This document shows positions 1 through 9,209 of a DNA stretch of 64,000 nt, piece by piece. Location of the stretch: contig OZ271856.1 in the NCBI GenBank assembly GCA_965601975.1, positions 186,001-250,000 of the forward strand, given 5' to 3'. This DNA is from JANQIO01 sp965601975. Lineage in GTDB: Bacteria > Pseudomonadota > Gammaproteobacteria > Pseudomonadales > Halieaceae. Position 1 is the first letter of the stretch; each line of letters begins with the position of its first letter. Position numbers and translations under genes: made by a program. The notes under the pieces are model-generated. The model worked only from the letters and a program-made list of their open reading frames with translations, made no database searches and was not told the DNA's origin.

Positions 1-151
1 CGGTCCCCGGTGCATCCTCGCTCAGGGTGACCAGGCGTTTGAAGAACGGCACCTTGACCGAATCCCGCGTGTGCCGGAAAGCCGGCAGGCGGCGCAGCAG
101 CAATGGCAGCGGCAGCAGCAGCAGACAAAGTGGGTAGGCGAACTCGATCAC
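1..151 (-). CDS. Start of a membrane vWA (BatA-like) protein, partial
   Basis: Only the first 50 codons are present; the gene runs off the left edge. It starts with GTG at 151, and the GTGA overlap with the stop of the DUF4381 gene indicates translational coupling. The visible residues begin with a leucine-rich membrane segment (about residues 4-20) and then a stretch (RHTRDSVKVPFF) like the start of BatA/vWA proteins, which have an N-terminal transmembrane helix before the von Willebrand A domain. The position after MoxR, DUF58 and DUF4381 genes is the usual place for a vWA gene. The vWA domain itself lies outside the window, so the family call is inferred from context. Confidence 0.65.
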   Translation of the reverse strand, partial: MIEFAYPLCLLLLPLPLLLRRLPAFRHTRDSVKVPFFKRLVTLSEDAPGT

Positions 152-645
152 GGCCTGGCCCCCTGGTGCCCACGCACCCAGGATTCGCACTCCCGCGCCA
201 GGGTATCGATTGCGTTGGAGACATCCGAGGATCCAACCCGGTACTGGCCCTGGGCGAGGAGTCCGCGGCTCTCATCGCTGAACCCGGGCCCGTGCCGGGC
301 CAGCCAGTCCAGCCAGGCGTCGCCGCTTAGTGCGGCCACCTCCTGCCGCGGGAATGCGGTCAGGGCGGTGATCTTCAAAAGCCGGGCGAGTTCTGCGGGC
401 TGTTGTTCCACGCCCAGGGATCGGCAGGCCCGAAGTCCCGCCAGCGCCTCGCGGCGATAGCGGTTGCGCTGCCAGCGGCGCCAGCGCTTCCACGCGAACA
501 CGCAGAGCGCCAATACAAGCAGTGCCGCCAGTACCAGCCAGCCCGGCGCCGGCGGCCAGGCGGGCACAGGCGCCGGCTCTGCCAGGTGCTCCAGCCGGGC
601 GACGGCGTAGTTGCCAAAGATGTCCGGGAGTTCGGGCAGGGCCAT
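148..645 (-). CDS. DUF4381 family membrane protein
   Basis: This 165-aa protein begins MALPELPDIFGNY. I chose the ATG at 645 because upstream codons read through the neighbouring DUF58 gene. Residues around 35-53 form one hydrophobic transmembrane segment followed by a basic patch (KRWRRWQRNRYRR); the remainder is a helical soluble domain with LARLLKI and GDAWLDWL motifs typical of DUF4381. DUF4381 genes are regular members of moxR/bat operons, and here the gene lies 1 bp after the DUF58 gene and overlaps the next gene by 4 bp. The molecular role is unknown; an adaptor in an envelope complex with the vWA proteins is inference. Confidence 0.85.
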   Translation of the reverse strand: MALPELPDIFGNYAVARLEHLAEPAPVPAWPPAPGWLVLAALLVLALCVFAWKRWRRWQRNRYRREALAGLRACRSLGVEQQPAELARLLKITALTAFPRQEVAALSGDAWLDWLARHGPGFSDESRGLLAQGQYRVGSSDVSNAIDTLARECESWVRGHQGARP

Positions 646-646
646 G

Positions 647-1561
647 TCAGGCCTGCCCCAGCTGGTCGCGCAGCTGGTCGAATACCGGCGCGACCGTATC
701 CACCGCCAGCACCGGCATGCCGTGCTTGCGCAGTTCGTTGCGCAGCTCTGCCTGGCCGGACCGGAAGCTGGCTTCAAAGCGTTCACCGAGGTCGCCGCGC
801 TGGGGTTCGATCTGCAGCTGCAGGCGGCCGTCGGAGACCACCAGGTTGGCGGCGGTGGAGATGTCCTGTTCGAGGGGGTCGTAGACCTGGCAGGCCAGCA
901 GGTCGTTGTGGCGGGCGATGGTCTTGAGGCTCGCCAGGCAGCGATCGTCCCAGCCGTCGAAATCGGAAATGACGCAGACCAGGTAGTCGTGGCCCGCCAT
1001 GCGCTCGGCCACCGCCAGGGCGGCGGCGAGCTGGCCGCTGTTGCTCTCGGTGCCGGTATCCGCGCGCAGCTCCCGGTTCATGCGGGAGAGCTGGTCGAGG
1101 CCGTTCATCAGGGTGCTCTCCCGGCGGGACGGCCGGGTCTGCAGCAGCTGCCGGTCATTGAAAAGAATCGTGCCGACCCGGTCTCCCTGGCTCAGCACCC
1201 GCCACGCCGCGAGCGCGGCCAGCTCCGCGGCCACCACGGATTTCATTTTGCGGCGGCTGCCAAAGAACATGGCCAGGCGCTGGTCCACCAGCAGGATCAC
1301 CGGGCGGTCGCGTTCCTCGTTGTACACCCGCACATGGGGCCGGCCGGTGCGGTTGGTGACGCGCCAGTCCATGGTGCGGATATCGTCGCCGGGCCGGTAG
1401 TTGCGAAGCTCTTCGAAGTCGAGACCGCGGCCGCGCAGGCGAGAGCGCTTGCGACCGCTCAGTACGCTGTGCAGGGGCTGCTTCGGCAGGAAGGAAAAGC
1501 CGCGCGCCTCCAGCCGCAGGCGGGCCAGCGCGTGGGTATCGGTGTAAACGCCTTCAGGCAA
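647..1561 (-). CDS. DUF58 domain protein of a MoxR/Bat cluster
   Basis: A 304-aa protein with the DUF58 signature: a basic, glycine-rich stretch near residues 36-47, then LRNYRPGDDIRTMDW at about 52-66 and RVYNEERDRPV at about 78-88, leading into a vWA-like fold whose metal-site equivalent is DQR at 93-95. No membrane segments are evident, unlike the longer DUF58 proteins with two N-terminal helices, so this is the short soluble form. It starts 8 bp inside the moxR gene and ends 1 bp before DUF4381, so the three are translated together. Family function is poorly defined; MoxR-DUF58-vWA sets are linked to metal-centre or complex assembly and to stress tolerance. Confidence 0.9.
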   Translation of the reverse strand: MPEGVYTDTHALARLRLEARGFSFLPKQPLHSVLSGRKRSRLRGRGLDFEELRNYRPGDDIRTMDWRVTNRTGRPHVRVYNEERDRPVILLVDQRLAMFFGSRRKMKSVVAAELAALAAWRVLSQGDRVGTILFNDRQLLQTRPSRRESTLMNGLDQLSRMNRELRADTGTESNSGQLAAALAVAERMAGHDYLVCVISDFDGWDDRCLASLKTIARHNDLLACQVYDPLEQDISTAANLVVSDGRLQLQIEPQRGDLGERFEASFRSGQAELRNELRKHGMPVLAVDTVAPVFDQLRDQLGQA

Positions 1562-2519
1562 CGGCCACCCGCCGCAGCATTTCCTCGATCACCTGGTCCG
1601 CGGAAACCCCGTCGGCCAGGGCGTCATAGCTGAGGATGAGGCGATGGCGCAGCACCGGGTGGGCGATGGCGCGCACATCGTCCGGGTCGACGTAGTCGCG
1701 GCCGGCGATAAAGGCGCGGGCTCGCGCCGCCCGGTGCAGGCCGATACTGGCTCGCGGGCTCGAGCCGATATCGATCCAGCGGCCCAGGTCGTCGCCGTAG
1801 GCCTGCGGGTCCCGTGTCGCCATGACGATATCGACCAGGTAGCGCTCGACGTTCTCACTGACATGGATTTGCCGGACCTGTTCGCGGGCATCGAAGATGG
1901 CCTGCTGGGGTACGCGAACCTCGTCGCTGTCGCTGGCGGCTTCCTCGCTGTGCACCAGGCGCACGATATCGAGTTCCGCTTCCTGGACGGGATAGTCGAG
2001 ATTCACCTTCATCAGGAAGCGATCCAGCTGCGCTTCCGGAAGCGGGTAGGTGCCCTCCTGCTCGATGGGGTTCTGGGTGGCCAGCACCATAAACAGCGGC
2101 GGCAGTGGATAGGTCTTGCCGGCGACGGTGACCTGGCGTTCCTCCATAGCCTCCAGCAGCGCGGACTGCACCTTGGCGGGGGCCCGGTTGATCTCGTCGG
2201 CCAGCACCAGGTGGTTGAATATGGGGCCCTGCTGGAAGGTCAGCGTGGGCTTGCCCTCGACCTCCTGGTAGACCTCGGTGCCGGTGACGTCAGAGGGAAG
2301 CAGGTCTGGCGTGAACTGGATCCGGCCGAGATCCGCCTCGAGCACGCTGGCCAGGGTCTTGATGGAGCGGGTCTTGGCGGTGCCGGGGTAGCCCTCCAGC
2401 ATCACATTGGCGTTGCAGAGCAGGGCGATGGCCAGGGCTTCCGCCACCTCCTGTTGGCCGATCACCGAGCGTTTCATCGCGTCAATCAGTGTGTTTATCG
2501 CAGTGCTGGCGTTTTCCAA
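1554..2519 (-). CDS. MoxR-type AAA+ ATPase
   Basis: A 321-aa single-domain AAA+ ATPase. Walker A is GYPGTAKT at residues 43-50, Walker B LVLADE at 104-109 with the conserved NRAPAKVQSALLEAM continuation, and the sensor/NPIEQEGTYPLPEAQLDRF motif follows; this string is diagnostic of MoxR. The start is a TTG at 2519, supported by AAGGA six bases upstream. MoxR ATPases act as chaperones that assemble or activate protein complexes together with vWA partners, which fits the downstream DUF58, DUF4381 and vWA genes. It heads the operon and is divergent from sppA. Confidence 0.93.
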   Translation of the reverse strand: MENASTAINTLIDAMKRSVIGQQEVAEALAIALLCNANVMLEGYPGTAKTRSIKTLASVLEADLGRIQFTPDLLPSDVTGTEVYQEVEGKPTLTFQQGPIFNHLVLADEINRAPAKVQSALLEAMEERQVTVAGKTYPLPPLFMVLATQNPIEQEGTYPLPEAQLDRFLMKVNLDYPVQEAELDIVRLVHSEEAASDSDEVRVPQQAIFDAREQVRQIHVSENVERYLVDIVMATRDPQAYGDDLGRWIDIGSSPRASIGLHRAARARAFIAGRDYVDPDDVRAIAHPVLRHRLILSYDALADGVSADQVIEEMLRRVAVA

Positions 2520-2532
2520 GTCCTGTCCTTAC

Positions 2533-2624
2533 ATACTCCAGTCTGAACACCAAGTGTAGCGTCAGGCTTATCGGTCGCGCGAGCCTGTATACTCGGTGTC
2601 GAAATCAGGCCTGTGCTGGAGTAT
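2533..2624. repeat. 9-bp inverted repeat flanking the moxR/sppA divergent promoters
   Basis: ATACTCCAG at 2533-2541 and its exact complement CTGGAGTAT at 2616-2624 bracket the intergenic space. Each arm reads CTGGAGTAT toward its own gene: on the plus strand it supplies the sppA ribosome-binding site (GGAG, five bases before ATG 2627), on the minus strand it lies about 14-22 bases before the moxR TTG. Between them, TATACT at 2588-2593 could be a -10 element for sppA. Whether the repeat is an operator or chance is unknown. Confidence 0.35.
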
Positions 2625-2626
2625 TG

Positions 2627-4441
2627 ATGAAGAGCTTCTGGTCCCGCCTCAGCGACACGCTGACGGCGATTCGCATCTGGACGGTCAACCTGTTGACCCT
2701 CGCATTCCTCATCTACATCGTGGTGGTGTTCGTTGCCGTATCGCAGCAGGCGCCGCCAAAAATCGATCCGGAGGGGCGGGTACTGATCATCGCGCCCGAG
2801 GGCATCGTGGTCGACCAGGAGATTCTCTCCGGGAAGGTCGACTTTCCGCCGGACTTCTCGGCCGAGCCGCAGATCCAGTACCGCGACATGGTGCGGGTGA
2901 TTCGCGCCGCTGTGGAAGACGATGGCCTGGCTGCGGTTTCCATTGATTTCGGCAAGGCCAGGTTCCAGGGGGCCAGCACGCTGCTGGGCCTGGCGGAGGA
3001 ATTGTCGAAGCTACGCGGCTCCGGCAAGCCGCTGATTGCCTACAGCGAGTCTTTCAGCACCGGTTCCTATCTGCTGGCGTCACAGGCCGATGAAGTCTAC
3101 CTGCACCCCAATGGCACGGTGGCCGTTCAGGGCCTGGGCGGGTACGCGCCCTATATGAATGAATTCGCCGGTAAGCTCAAACTCAATATCCATAACTTCT
3201 CCCAGGGTGATTACAAGTCGGCGGCTGACATGCTTACCCGCAACGACATGTCTGAAGCGGATCGTGAACAGCGGACGGCGCTGTACTTCCCAATGTGGGA
3301 CGCCATGAAATCGCGCATGGCAGCCGGGCGCGGGGTGGAACCTGAGGTGTTCCAACAGTTGGCGGACGAGTACCCCGTCATCCTGGGCCTGGACACCGAC
3401 GAGGCCAATGTTGCGGCCGCTGAAGCGCTTGGCCTGATCGATGGCACCAAATCCTTCCCGGAGTATCGCGCCTATATGCGGGAGCGTTTTGGCACCGATG
3501 AGGAAGCGGAACGAGAGACCTATCCCCACATTCTCGCCGGCGCCTATCTGGCGCAATTGGAAGAGAAAAAGGAAGAAGCACAGGAAGCCGTCTCCGTGGT
3601 GTTTGCCCAGGGCATTATCCGTCGCGGCAAGCAGGAGCCTGGCATTGCTGGAGCCGACGATATTGCAAATCTCATTCGGCGCGCCTACGAAGATGATGAC
3701 ACCCGGGCGCTGGTGCTGCGGGTCAACAGCCCCGGCGGTGAAGTGTTGGCCAGTGAAATGATTCGCGAGGAACTGGTGACGGCGCGTTCACGTGACCTGC
3801 CGGTTATCGTCTCCATGGGCGATATCGCCACCTCGGGCGGCATGTGGATCAGCGCGCCGGCGGACAAGATTTACGCCACGCCCACCACGGTTACTGGCTC
3901 CATCGGTGTAGCCGTCATCGTGCCCACGGCCGAGGACCTGTTCACGTCCATCGGTGTCAATTTTGATGGTGTCCAGACCAGCCGTTACGCAGGCTGGGGC
4001 CTGGGCCAGCCCATGGACGAGGGTCTCAAGGCAGTAATGGAACGCAACGCAGCGGGCACTTACCGCCGATTTGTCGAAGTGGTGGCCGAGGGCAGACAGC
4101 GTGAACCCGAGTACATCGACAGCATCGGCGGAGGCCGGGTCTGGCTGGGCGACAAGGCGAAGGAAATCGGCCTGGTAGACGAATTCGGGAACCTCGAAGA
4201 CGCCATCGAGGACGCCGCCGCCATGGCGGAGATCGAGGATTACCGGGTGAAATACGTGGTACCGGAAATGCCGTTCCTCGCCCGCTTCCTCAGGGACCTG
4301 ATGCAGCAGACGCCGATCCGGGCCAACCCGGACCTGGTGGAGCTGACCCATCGCATGGAAACCCTGCTGGCGCCGCTGCTGGGTGTCAGCGACATCCAGC
4401 CCACGCTGATGTGCAGCGGCTGCGAACTGGAGCTGCGCTAA
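2627..4441 (+). CDS. sppA: Signal peptide peptidase SppA, long (67K) type
   Basis: Protease IV, an inner-membrane serine protease that degrades cleaved signal peptides. The protein is 604 aa (E. coli SppA is 618). One N-terminal transmembrane segment spans roughly residues 16-38 and the rest is periplasmic. It has the tandem S49 arrangement: the general-base lysine is K197 in GDYKSAADM and the nucleophile is S403 in ATSGGMW, matching K209 and S409 of E. coli. TGSIGVAVIVPT follows the serine as in the family. I chose ATG 2627 because GGAG sits five bases upstream and the membrane anchor begins there; an upstream in-frame extension has no family similarity. It stands alone and converges on the P-type ATPase gene. 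Confidence 0.95.
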   Translation: MKSFWSRLSDTLTAIRIWTVNLLTLAFLIYIVVVFVAVSQQAPPKIDPEGRVLIIAPEGIVVDQEILSGKVDFPPDFSAEPQIQYRDMVRVIRAAVEDDGLAAVSIDFGKARFQGASTLLGLAEELSKLRGSGKPLIAYSESFSTGSYLLASQADEVYLHPNGTVAVQGLGGYAPYMNEFAGKLKLNIHNFSQGDYKSAADMLTRNDMSEADREQRTALYFPMWDAMKSRMAAGRGVEPEVFQQLADEYPVILGLDTDEANVAAAEALGLIDGTKSFPEYRAYMRERFGTDEEAERETYPHILAGAYLAQLEEKKEEAQEAVSVVFAQGIIRRGKQEPGIAGADDIANLIRRAYEDDDTRALVLRVNSPGGEVLASEMIREELVTARSRDLPVIVSMGDIATSGGMWISAPADKIYATPTTVTGSIGVAVIVPTAEDLFTSIGVNFDGVQTSRYAGWGLGQPMDEGLKAVMERNAAGTYRRFVEVVAEGRQREPEYIDSIGGGRVWLGDKAKEIGLVDEFGNLEDAIEDAAAMAEIEDYRVKYVVPEMPFLARFLRDLMQQTPIRANPDLVELTHRMETLLAPLLGVSDIQPTLMCSGCELELR

Positions 4442-7218
4442 GCCCCGGCTGTGGCCGCCTCGCGGCGGCGCAGCCGCCATTTCTGCGTCTCCAGCACCGC
4501 GACGACCACCAGCGGCAGCGCCAGGCATACCATCAGTTCTCCCAACGCCAGTGGCGCGGTGCGGAAGATCACATTGAACCAGGGCAGGTAGATCACCGCG
4601 AACTGCAGTGACACCGTCATCAGCACGGCCCCCAGCAGGGCACGGTTCTGCGCCAGCCCCGTCGAGAACAGTGAGTCCCGCTCGTTGCGGATCACCATCA
4701 CGTGGGCGAGCTGGCAGAACGTCAGGACCGTGAACACCATGGTCTGCCAGGCCGCCACTCCGCGGTGCAGGCCCCAGGCCTGGGCCGCCAGCGACAGGCC
4801 GCCGATCAGCAGGCCCACAAACAGCATGTGCTGCCACATACCCCCCGCGAACAGGCTTTCCTGCGGCGGCCTCGGCGGTCGCCGCATCAGGCCGCGCTCG
4901 GCGGGCTGTGTGGTCAGGGCAAGGCCCGGCAGGCCGTCGGTGACCAGGTTGATCCAGAGAATATGAATGGGCAGCAGCGGCAGCGGCATGCCCAGCAGGG
5001 GGGCCAGCGCCAGCGTCCAGACCTCCCCCGCGTTGCTGGTCATCGTGTAGCGGATGAACTTTCGGATATTGTCGAAGATGCGGCGCCCCTCCCGCACCGC
5101 TGCCACGATGGTCGCGAAGTTGTCGTCCAGCAGCACCATGTCGGCGGCTTCGCGGGCCACGTCCGTACCGCCCACCCCCATGGCAACGCCAATATCGGCG
5201 CGGCGCAGGGCCGGCGCATCGTTGACCCCATCGCCGGTCATCGCGACAAACCGCCCCTGGCCCTGTAGCGCTTCCACCAGGCGAATCTTCTGGCCCGGGG
5301 ACACGCGGGCATAGACCGCGGAGCGTTCCACAAGGGCGGGTAGCGCCGAATCCTCGATGTCACGGAGTTGGGCGCCGGTGACAACACTCTCGTCATCACT
5401 GGCGATACCCAGGCGCCTGGCGATGGCGAGCGCCGTACCGGGGTGATCCCCGGTAATCATGATGGGTCGGATACCGGCGTTGCGGCACTCGGCCACCGCC
5501 GCGCGAACCTCCGGTCGCGGCGGGTCCATCAACGCAACCAGGCCAAGCAGGACCAGGTCCTGCTCCAGCGCGTCCTTTTGCGGGGTGGCACCGGGCTCGA
5601 CCTCCCTGCAGGTCACGGCCAGCACCCGGTAGCCGCGATCGGTCAGTGCACGGGTATGTGTCTGCCAGTGCGCGATATCGAAAGGCTGCAGCCCATCATG
5701 GCTTTGCAGCGCACTGCAGCGATCCAGCAGCGCCTCTGGGGCGCCCTTGCAAAACACCAGGTCGGCCGCATCGCCGCGGTGGAGGCTGGTCATCCGCTGG
5801 CGTTCCGACGTGAAGGGGATCTCGTCGATACGCGGCCACTGCCGCTCCAGCGTCTCGCGACGGTAGCCCGCGGCGGCCGCGGCCTGCCACAGCGCGATCT
5901 CGGTGGGGTCGCCGCCGGCTACTCCGTCCGCCGACACCCGCACATCGTTGTTCAGGGCCAGCGCCAGGCCCAGGCGCTGCCAGAGGGGTGAAGACCGGGA
6001 TTCCAGGCCATCGTGCTCCCCGTCGGCGCAGATCAGTTTCTCCAGGCGCATCCGGTTTTCGGTGAGGGTGCCCGTCTTGTCGGAACAGATCACCGAGACC
6101 GAGCCCAGGGTTTCCACCGATGGCAGGCTTCGCACCAGGGTGTTGATGCGGATCATCCGGAAAGCGCCGATGGCCAGCGAGATGCTGACCACCGCGGGCA
6201 GGGCCTCGGGTATGGCCGCCACTGCGAGGCTGATGGCCGTCAACAGCATGAGCATCGGGGGTTCGCCGCGCAGCAGCCCGCTCAGGAACAGCAGGGCGCA
6301 TATGGCCAGGATGAGCAGTGACAGGCGCTTACCGAATCGCGCCAGCCGCTGCTGCAGTGGCGAAGCCAGGAGTTCGGCGCTGGCGAGCATGCCCGCGATC
6401 TCTCCCATGCGGGTCTCCCTGCCGGTGGCGACGACCAGGGCGCGTCCCCGGCCCCGGGTGACCAGCGTGCCGCGAAAGCCGATATTGCGCTGCTCGGCGG
6501 CCATCAGCCCGGGGCGGTCGAGGCGCTCGACACACTTGGCCACCGGCCGCGATTCCCCGGTGAGGAGCGATTCATCCACCTCGAGGTCCACCGCCGTCAG
6601 CAGGCGCAGGTCCGCCGGTATGACGGCCCCGGTTTCCAGCAGGACCAGGTCCCCGGGCACCAGCTCCTGCGCCGGGATCACCCGTGGGTGACCCTCACGC
6701 ACGACAGTGGCCGAGGGCGCCGCCATCCGTCGCAGCGCCGCGATGGCGTTCTCTGCCCGGTACTGCTGGACCGCGCCGACAATGGCATTCAGCAGGACAA
6801 TCACGATGATGGTGACGGAGTCCTGCGGCTCGCCAATGGCGGCTGCCACCAGCGCGGCCGCCAGGAGGATCAAAATCATCACATTCCGGAACTGGGACAG
6901 GAGCAGGGCGGCAGGCCCCCGGCGCCGGGATTCCGGCAGGCGATTGGCCCCGAAGCTGAACAGCCGGTCCGAGGCCTCCGCGTGACCGAGACCCCGTTCC
7001 AGGTCACCGCCCACCAGGCGGCAGCAGTCCTCTGTCTTGAGCCTGTACCAGTGGGTATCGTCTGAAATCAGGGTATTCCTCGCGTCACTGAACAAGCCTG
7101 GTGCCGTAGTCCAAAGAATACCGTGAAAAACACCGCTATCTACTGCAGAGCGTGCAGACGTCCCCGCCCCGAATTCATCAGCACCCTGCCCGCGGTTCGC
7201 CACATTCAGTGAACACAC
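4438..7218 (-). CDS. Cation-transporting P-type ATPase (Ca2+ / PMR1-like P2A)
   Basis: An integral inner-membrane ATPase of up to 926 aa. Motifs, numbered from the 7218 ATG, are TGES at 220-223, the phosphorylation site DKTGTLT with D380, a TGDHPGTA motif in the P domain, and the hinge GDGVNDAPALRRADIGVAMG. The M4 motif AAIPEALP resembles Ca2+ P2A pumps. The N-terminal cation-ATPase domain begins near residue 57 (WYRL), so the first roughly 50 residues may be untranslated; a start near 7071 or at an upstream TTG is possible, and the true start is unresolved. It is divergent from creD with almost no intergenic room if 7218 is right. The ion is inferred from family resemblance only. Confidence 0.88.
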   Translation of the reverse strand: MCSLNVANRGQGADEFGAGTSARSAVDSGVFHGILWTTAPGLFSDARNTLISDDTHWYRLKTEDCCRLVGGDLERGLGHAEASDRLFSFGANRLPESRRRGPAALLLSQFRNVMILILLAAALVAAAIGEPQDSVTIIVIVLLNAIVGAVQQYRAENAIAALRRMAAPSATVVREGHPRVIPAQELVPGDLVLLETGAVIPADLRLLTAVDLEVDESLLTGESRPVAKCVERLDRPGLMAAEQRNIGFRGTLVTRGRGRALVVATGRETRMGEIAGMLASAELLASPLQQRLARFGKRLSLLILAICALLFLSGLLRGEPPMLMLLTAISLAVAAIPEALPAVVSISLAIGAFRMIRINTLVRSLPSVETLGSVSVICSDKTGTLTENRMRLEKLICADGEHDGLESRSSPLWQRLGLALALNNDVRVSADGVAGGDPTEIALWQAAAAAGYRRETLERQWPRIDEIPFTSERQRMTSLHRGDAADLVFCKGAPEALLDRCSALQSHDGLQPFDIAHWQTHTRALTDRGYRVLAVTCREVEPGATPQKDALEQDLVLLGLVALMDPPRPEVRAAVAECRNAGIRPIMITGDHPGTALAIARRLGIASDDESVVTGAQLRDIEDSALPALVERSAVYARVSPGQKIRLVEALQGQGRFVAMTGDGVNDAPALRRADIGVAMGVGGTDVAREAADMVLLDDNFATIVAAVREGRRIFDNIRKFIRYTMTSNAGEVWTLALAPLLGMPLPLLPIHILWINLVTDGLPGLALTTQPAERGLMRRPPRPPQESLFAGGMWQHMLFVGLLIGGLSLAAQAWGLHRGVAAWQTMVFTVLTFCQLAHVMVIRNERDSLFSTGLAQNRALLGAVLMTVSLQFAVIYLPWFNVIFRTAPLALGELMVCLALPLVVVAVLETQKWRLRRREAATAGA

Positions 7219-7246
7219 TGTGGGGACGACTCAATTCGAGGTGCTC

Positions 7247-8620
7247 CCCGTGCAGAAACGCCTGGCCATCAAGCTGACCGTGATCGCAGGCATCGCCCTG
7301 CTGCTCCTGATTCCCATCCTGCTGGTACAGGGCAAGATCGCTGAACGTTCGGCTTTTCGCAGTACCGCACGCGCTGACGTTGCCCGCAGCTGGACCGGGG
7401 AGCAGCGACTGATGACACCGGTCATCGTGATCAGCTACGTGGTCGAACGCTTTGCCACCCAGCTGGATAGCCAGGGGTTCATCACCAGTCCCCCCGTGGC
7501 CCGCGAGCGCATTCGCTGCCTTCGCATCGTCGTGCCGGACCGGGCGGACGTATCCGCAGCGCTGGTGACAGAGCTGCGCCACAAGGGCATCTATCGCATC
7601 CCGGTCTACGCCACCAGAGTAGAGCTCAGCGGCGAGATCGATTCGGAACGCATCCGTGCCGAGCGAGAGGCTATCGCAGGCCTCCCGGGATTCGTGGAGC
7701 ATGATGAGGTGTATCTTTCCCTGGCGATGAGCGATCCACGCGGCATCGATGAAACGCCGTCGCTGGAATGGGCCGGCAACGCAATCCGCTTCGAGCCCGG
7801 CAGCGGAATCCCCGGCATCGACAGTGGGGTGCATGCCCCGGTTTCCCTGCCCGGTGCGGGCAAGCCCATCAGCTATCGGCTCGAACTGTCCGTCAACGGC
7901 ATGGAAAGATTGCGCTTCCTGCCCGCCGCGCTGGAAACCGTCGTCGGCCTGCGCTCTTCCTGGCCACACCCGGTGTTCGACGGCGCCTTCCTGCCCCAGA
8001 GCCGGGAGGTTAATCGACAGGGCTTTCGCGCCAGTTGGCGCGTCAATCAGTTCAGCAGTGATATTTCTTCCCGCATGGAGGAATGTGCGGCGGGCGACTG
8101 CGGCGCGCTGGGGCAGATCGCCTTCGGCGTCACCCTGATCGACCCGGTGGATATCTACGTGCAGGCGGACCGCGCCACCAAGTACGCGATGCTGTTCGTG
8201 GGGCTGAGTTTCATCGCCTTTTTCGTGTTCGAGGTATTGCGGGATCTGCGCATTCACCCGATCCAGTACACCCTGGTGGGGCTGGCGCTGTCAGTGTTCT
8301 ACCTGCTGCTGATTTCCCTCAGCGAGCACATGCAGTTCGGCGCGGCATACGCGATCGCGGCCCTGAGCTGCATCGGGCTGCTGGCCTACTACGTCCAGCG
8401 TGTGCTGCAGGGATGGCGCGGAGCAGGATTGTTCGCCGCCATGATCGCAACGCTGTACCTGGTGTTGTACGTGATCATCCAGGCCGAGGACTTTGCCCTG
8501 CTGGGCGGTGCCGTGCTGGTGTTCACCGTGCTCGGCATTGTGATGGTGGTGACCCGCGATATCGACTGGTACCGCCTCGGGGCATCTCCGGCCGCCCAGG
8601 ACTCGGCACCGGACACCTGA
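7247..8620 (+). CDS. creD: Inner membrane protein CreD
   Basis: A 457-aa CreD family protein. The start aligns with E. coli CreD: a membrane helix with LLLLIPILL, then GKIAERSAFR, where E. coli has LLLLIPIML and VIVERADYR. A large periplasmic region follows, then a C-terminal bundle of about five helices from RATKYAMLFVGL onward. I chose GTG 7247, which has GAGG seven bases upstream; in-frame GTGs at 7220 and 7238 are alternatives. In enterobacteria CreD is induced by the CreBC two-component system and affects envelope integrity and colicin/beta-lactam responses, but no creBC is nearby. Confidence 0.88.
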   Translation, partial: PVQKRLAIKLTVIAGIALLLLIPILLVQGKIAERSAFRSTARADVARSWTGEQRLMTPVIVISYVVERFATQLDSQGFITSPPVARERIRCLRIVVPDRADVSAALVTELRHKGIYRIPVYATRVELSGEIDSERIRAEREAIAGLPGFVEHDEVYLSLAMSDPRGIDETPSLEWAGNAIRFEPGSGIPGIDSGVHAPVSLPGAGKPISYRLELSVNGMERLRFLPAALETVVGLRSSWPHPVFDGAFLPQSREVNRQGFRASWRVNQFSSDISSRMEECAAGDCGALGQIAFGVTLIDPVDIYVQADRATKYAMLFVGLSFIAFFVFEVLRDLRIHPIQYTLVGLALSVFYLLLISLSEHMQFGAAYAIAALSCIGLLAYYVQRVLQGWRGAGLFAAMIATLYLVLYVIIQAEDFALLGGAVLVFTVLGIVMVVTRDIDWYRLGASPAAQDSAPDT

Positions 8621-8702
8621 GCCTGTCGTCTGAAATCAGGGCAATCCGCGTATCAATCCGATAGATTGCCTCTATCGGGCAGCACACAGAGATACGGAAA
8701 CC

Positions 8703-9209
8703 ATGAAACGCACGCTCAAATTCCTGCACAGCATCTCCGGCACCGGCGTGATCGGCGCCCTGGCGGCCATGATCATCCTGCTGACTATCACGCCCGAGCC
8801 GACGTCCATCGAGGAGTACGCGGTGATGCGCCAGGGCATCGAGCAGATCGCCAAGTACCTGCTGTTCCCGTCCCTGGGTGTGGTGCTGGTGTCGGGCCTG
8901 CTGTCGATGGCGGTGCACCGGCCTTTCCAGAACCAGGGCTGGGCCTACATGAAGCTGGGGCTGGGCATCATCATGTTCGAGGGGACACTCTTCGCGGTGC
9001 GCGGTCCGGCGAGGCGCGCGGCGGAAGAGAGCCAGCGGGCGCTGGCGGGCGAGATCGACCCCGCTACACTGGAAGCCCTGGTGCAGGGGGAGTGGGGCTC
9101 TCTCTGGGTGATCATGGGGGTGGCGGTGGCCAATGTGGCGCTGGCGGTCTGGCGGCCCCGTTTTACGCGGCGCCCGAAGCCCGCGGTGGCCACGGAAACC
9201 GCGGGCTGA
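8703..9209 (+). CDS. DUF2269-like small integral membrane protein
   Basis: A 168-aa protein with about four predicted membrane segments: roughly residues 8-28, 50-68, 80-98 and 135-155. It begins MKRTLKFLHSISGTG, with a histidine in the first helix as in DUF2269 proteins, which are predicted membrane proteins with haem-copper-like or CopD-like topology. It ends in a basic tail. It lies 82 bp after creD on the same strand and could be co-transcribed, although a promoter of its own is possible. Function is unknown. Confidence 0.7.
   Translation: MKRTLKFLHSISGTGVIGALAAMIILLTITPEPTSIEEYAVMRQGIEQIAKYLLFPSLGVVLVSGLLSMAVHRPFQNQGWAYMKLGLGIIMFEGTLFAVRGPARRAAEESQRALAGEIDPATLEALVQGEWGSLWVIMGVAVANVALAVWRPRFTRRPKPAVATETAG

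Noticed and set aside
103..130. GCAGCAGC-type triplet repeat
   Set aside because: It encodes the leucine-rich membrane segment of the partial vWA gene on the minus strand, so it is ordinary coding bias.
7058..8641. 16-bp exact repeat (TCGTCTGAAATCAGGG) at 7058-7073 and 8626-8641
   Set aside because: A repeat of this length is expected about once by chance in a window of this size, and neither copy sits in a consistent context.
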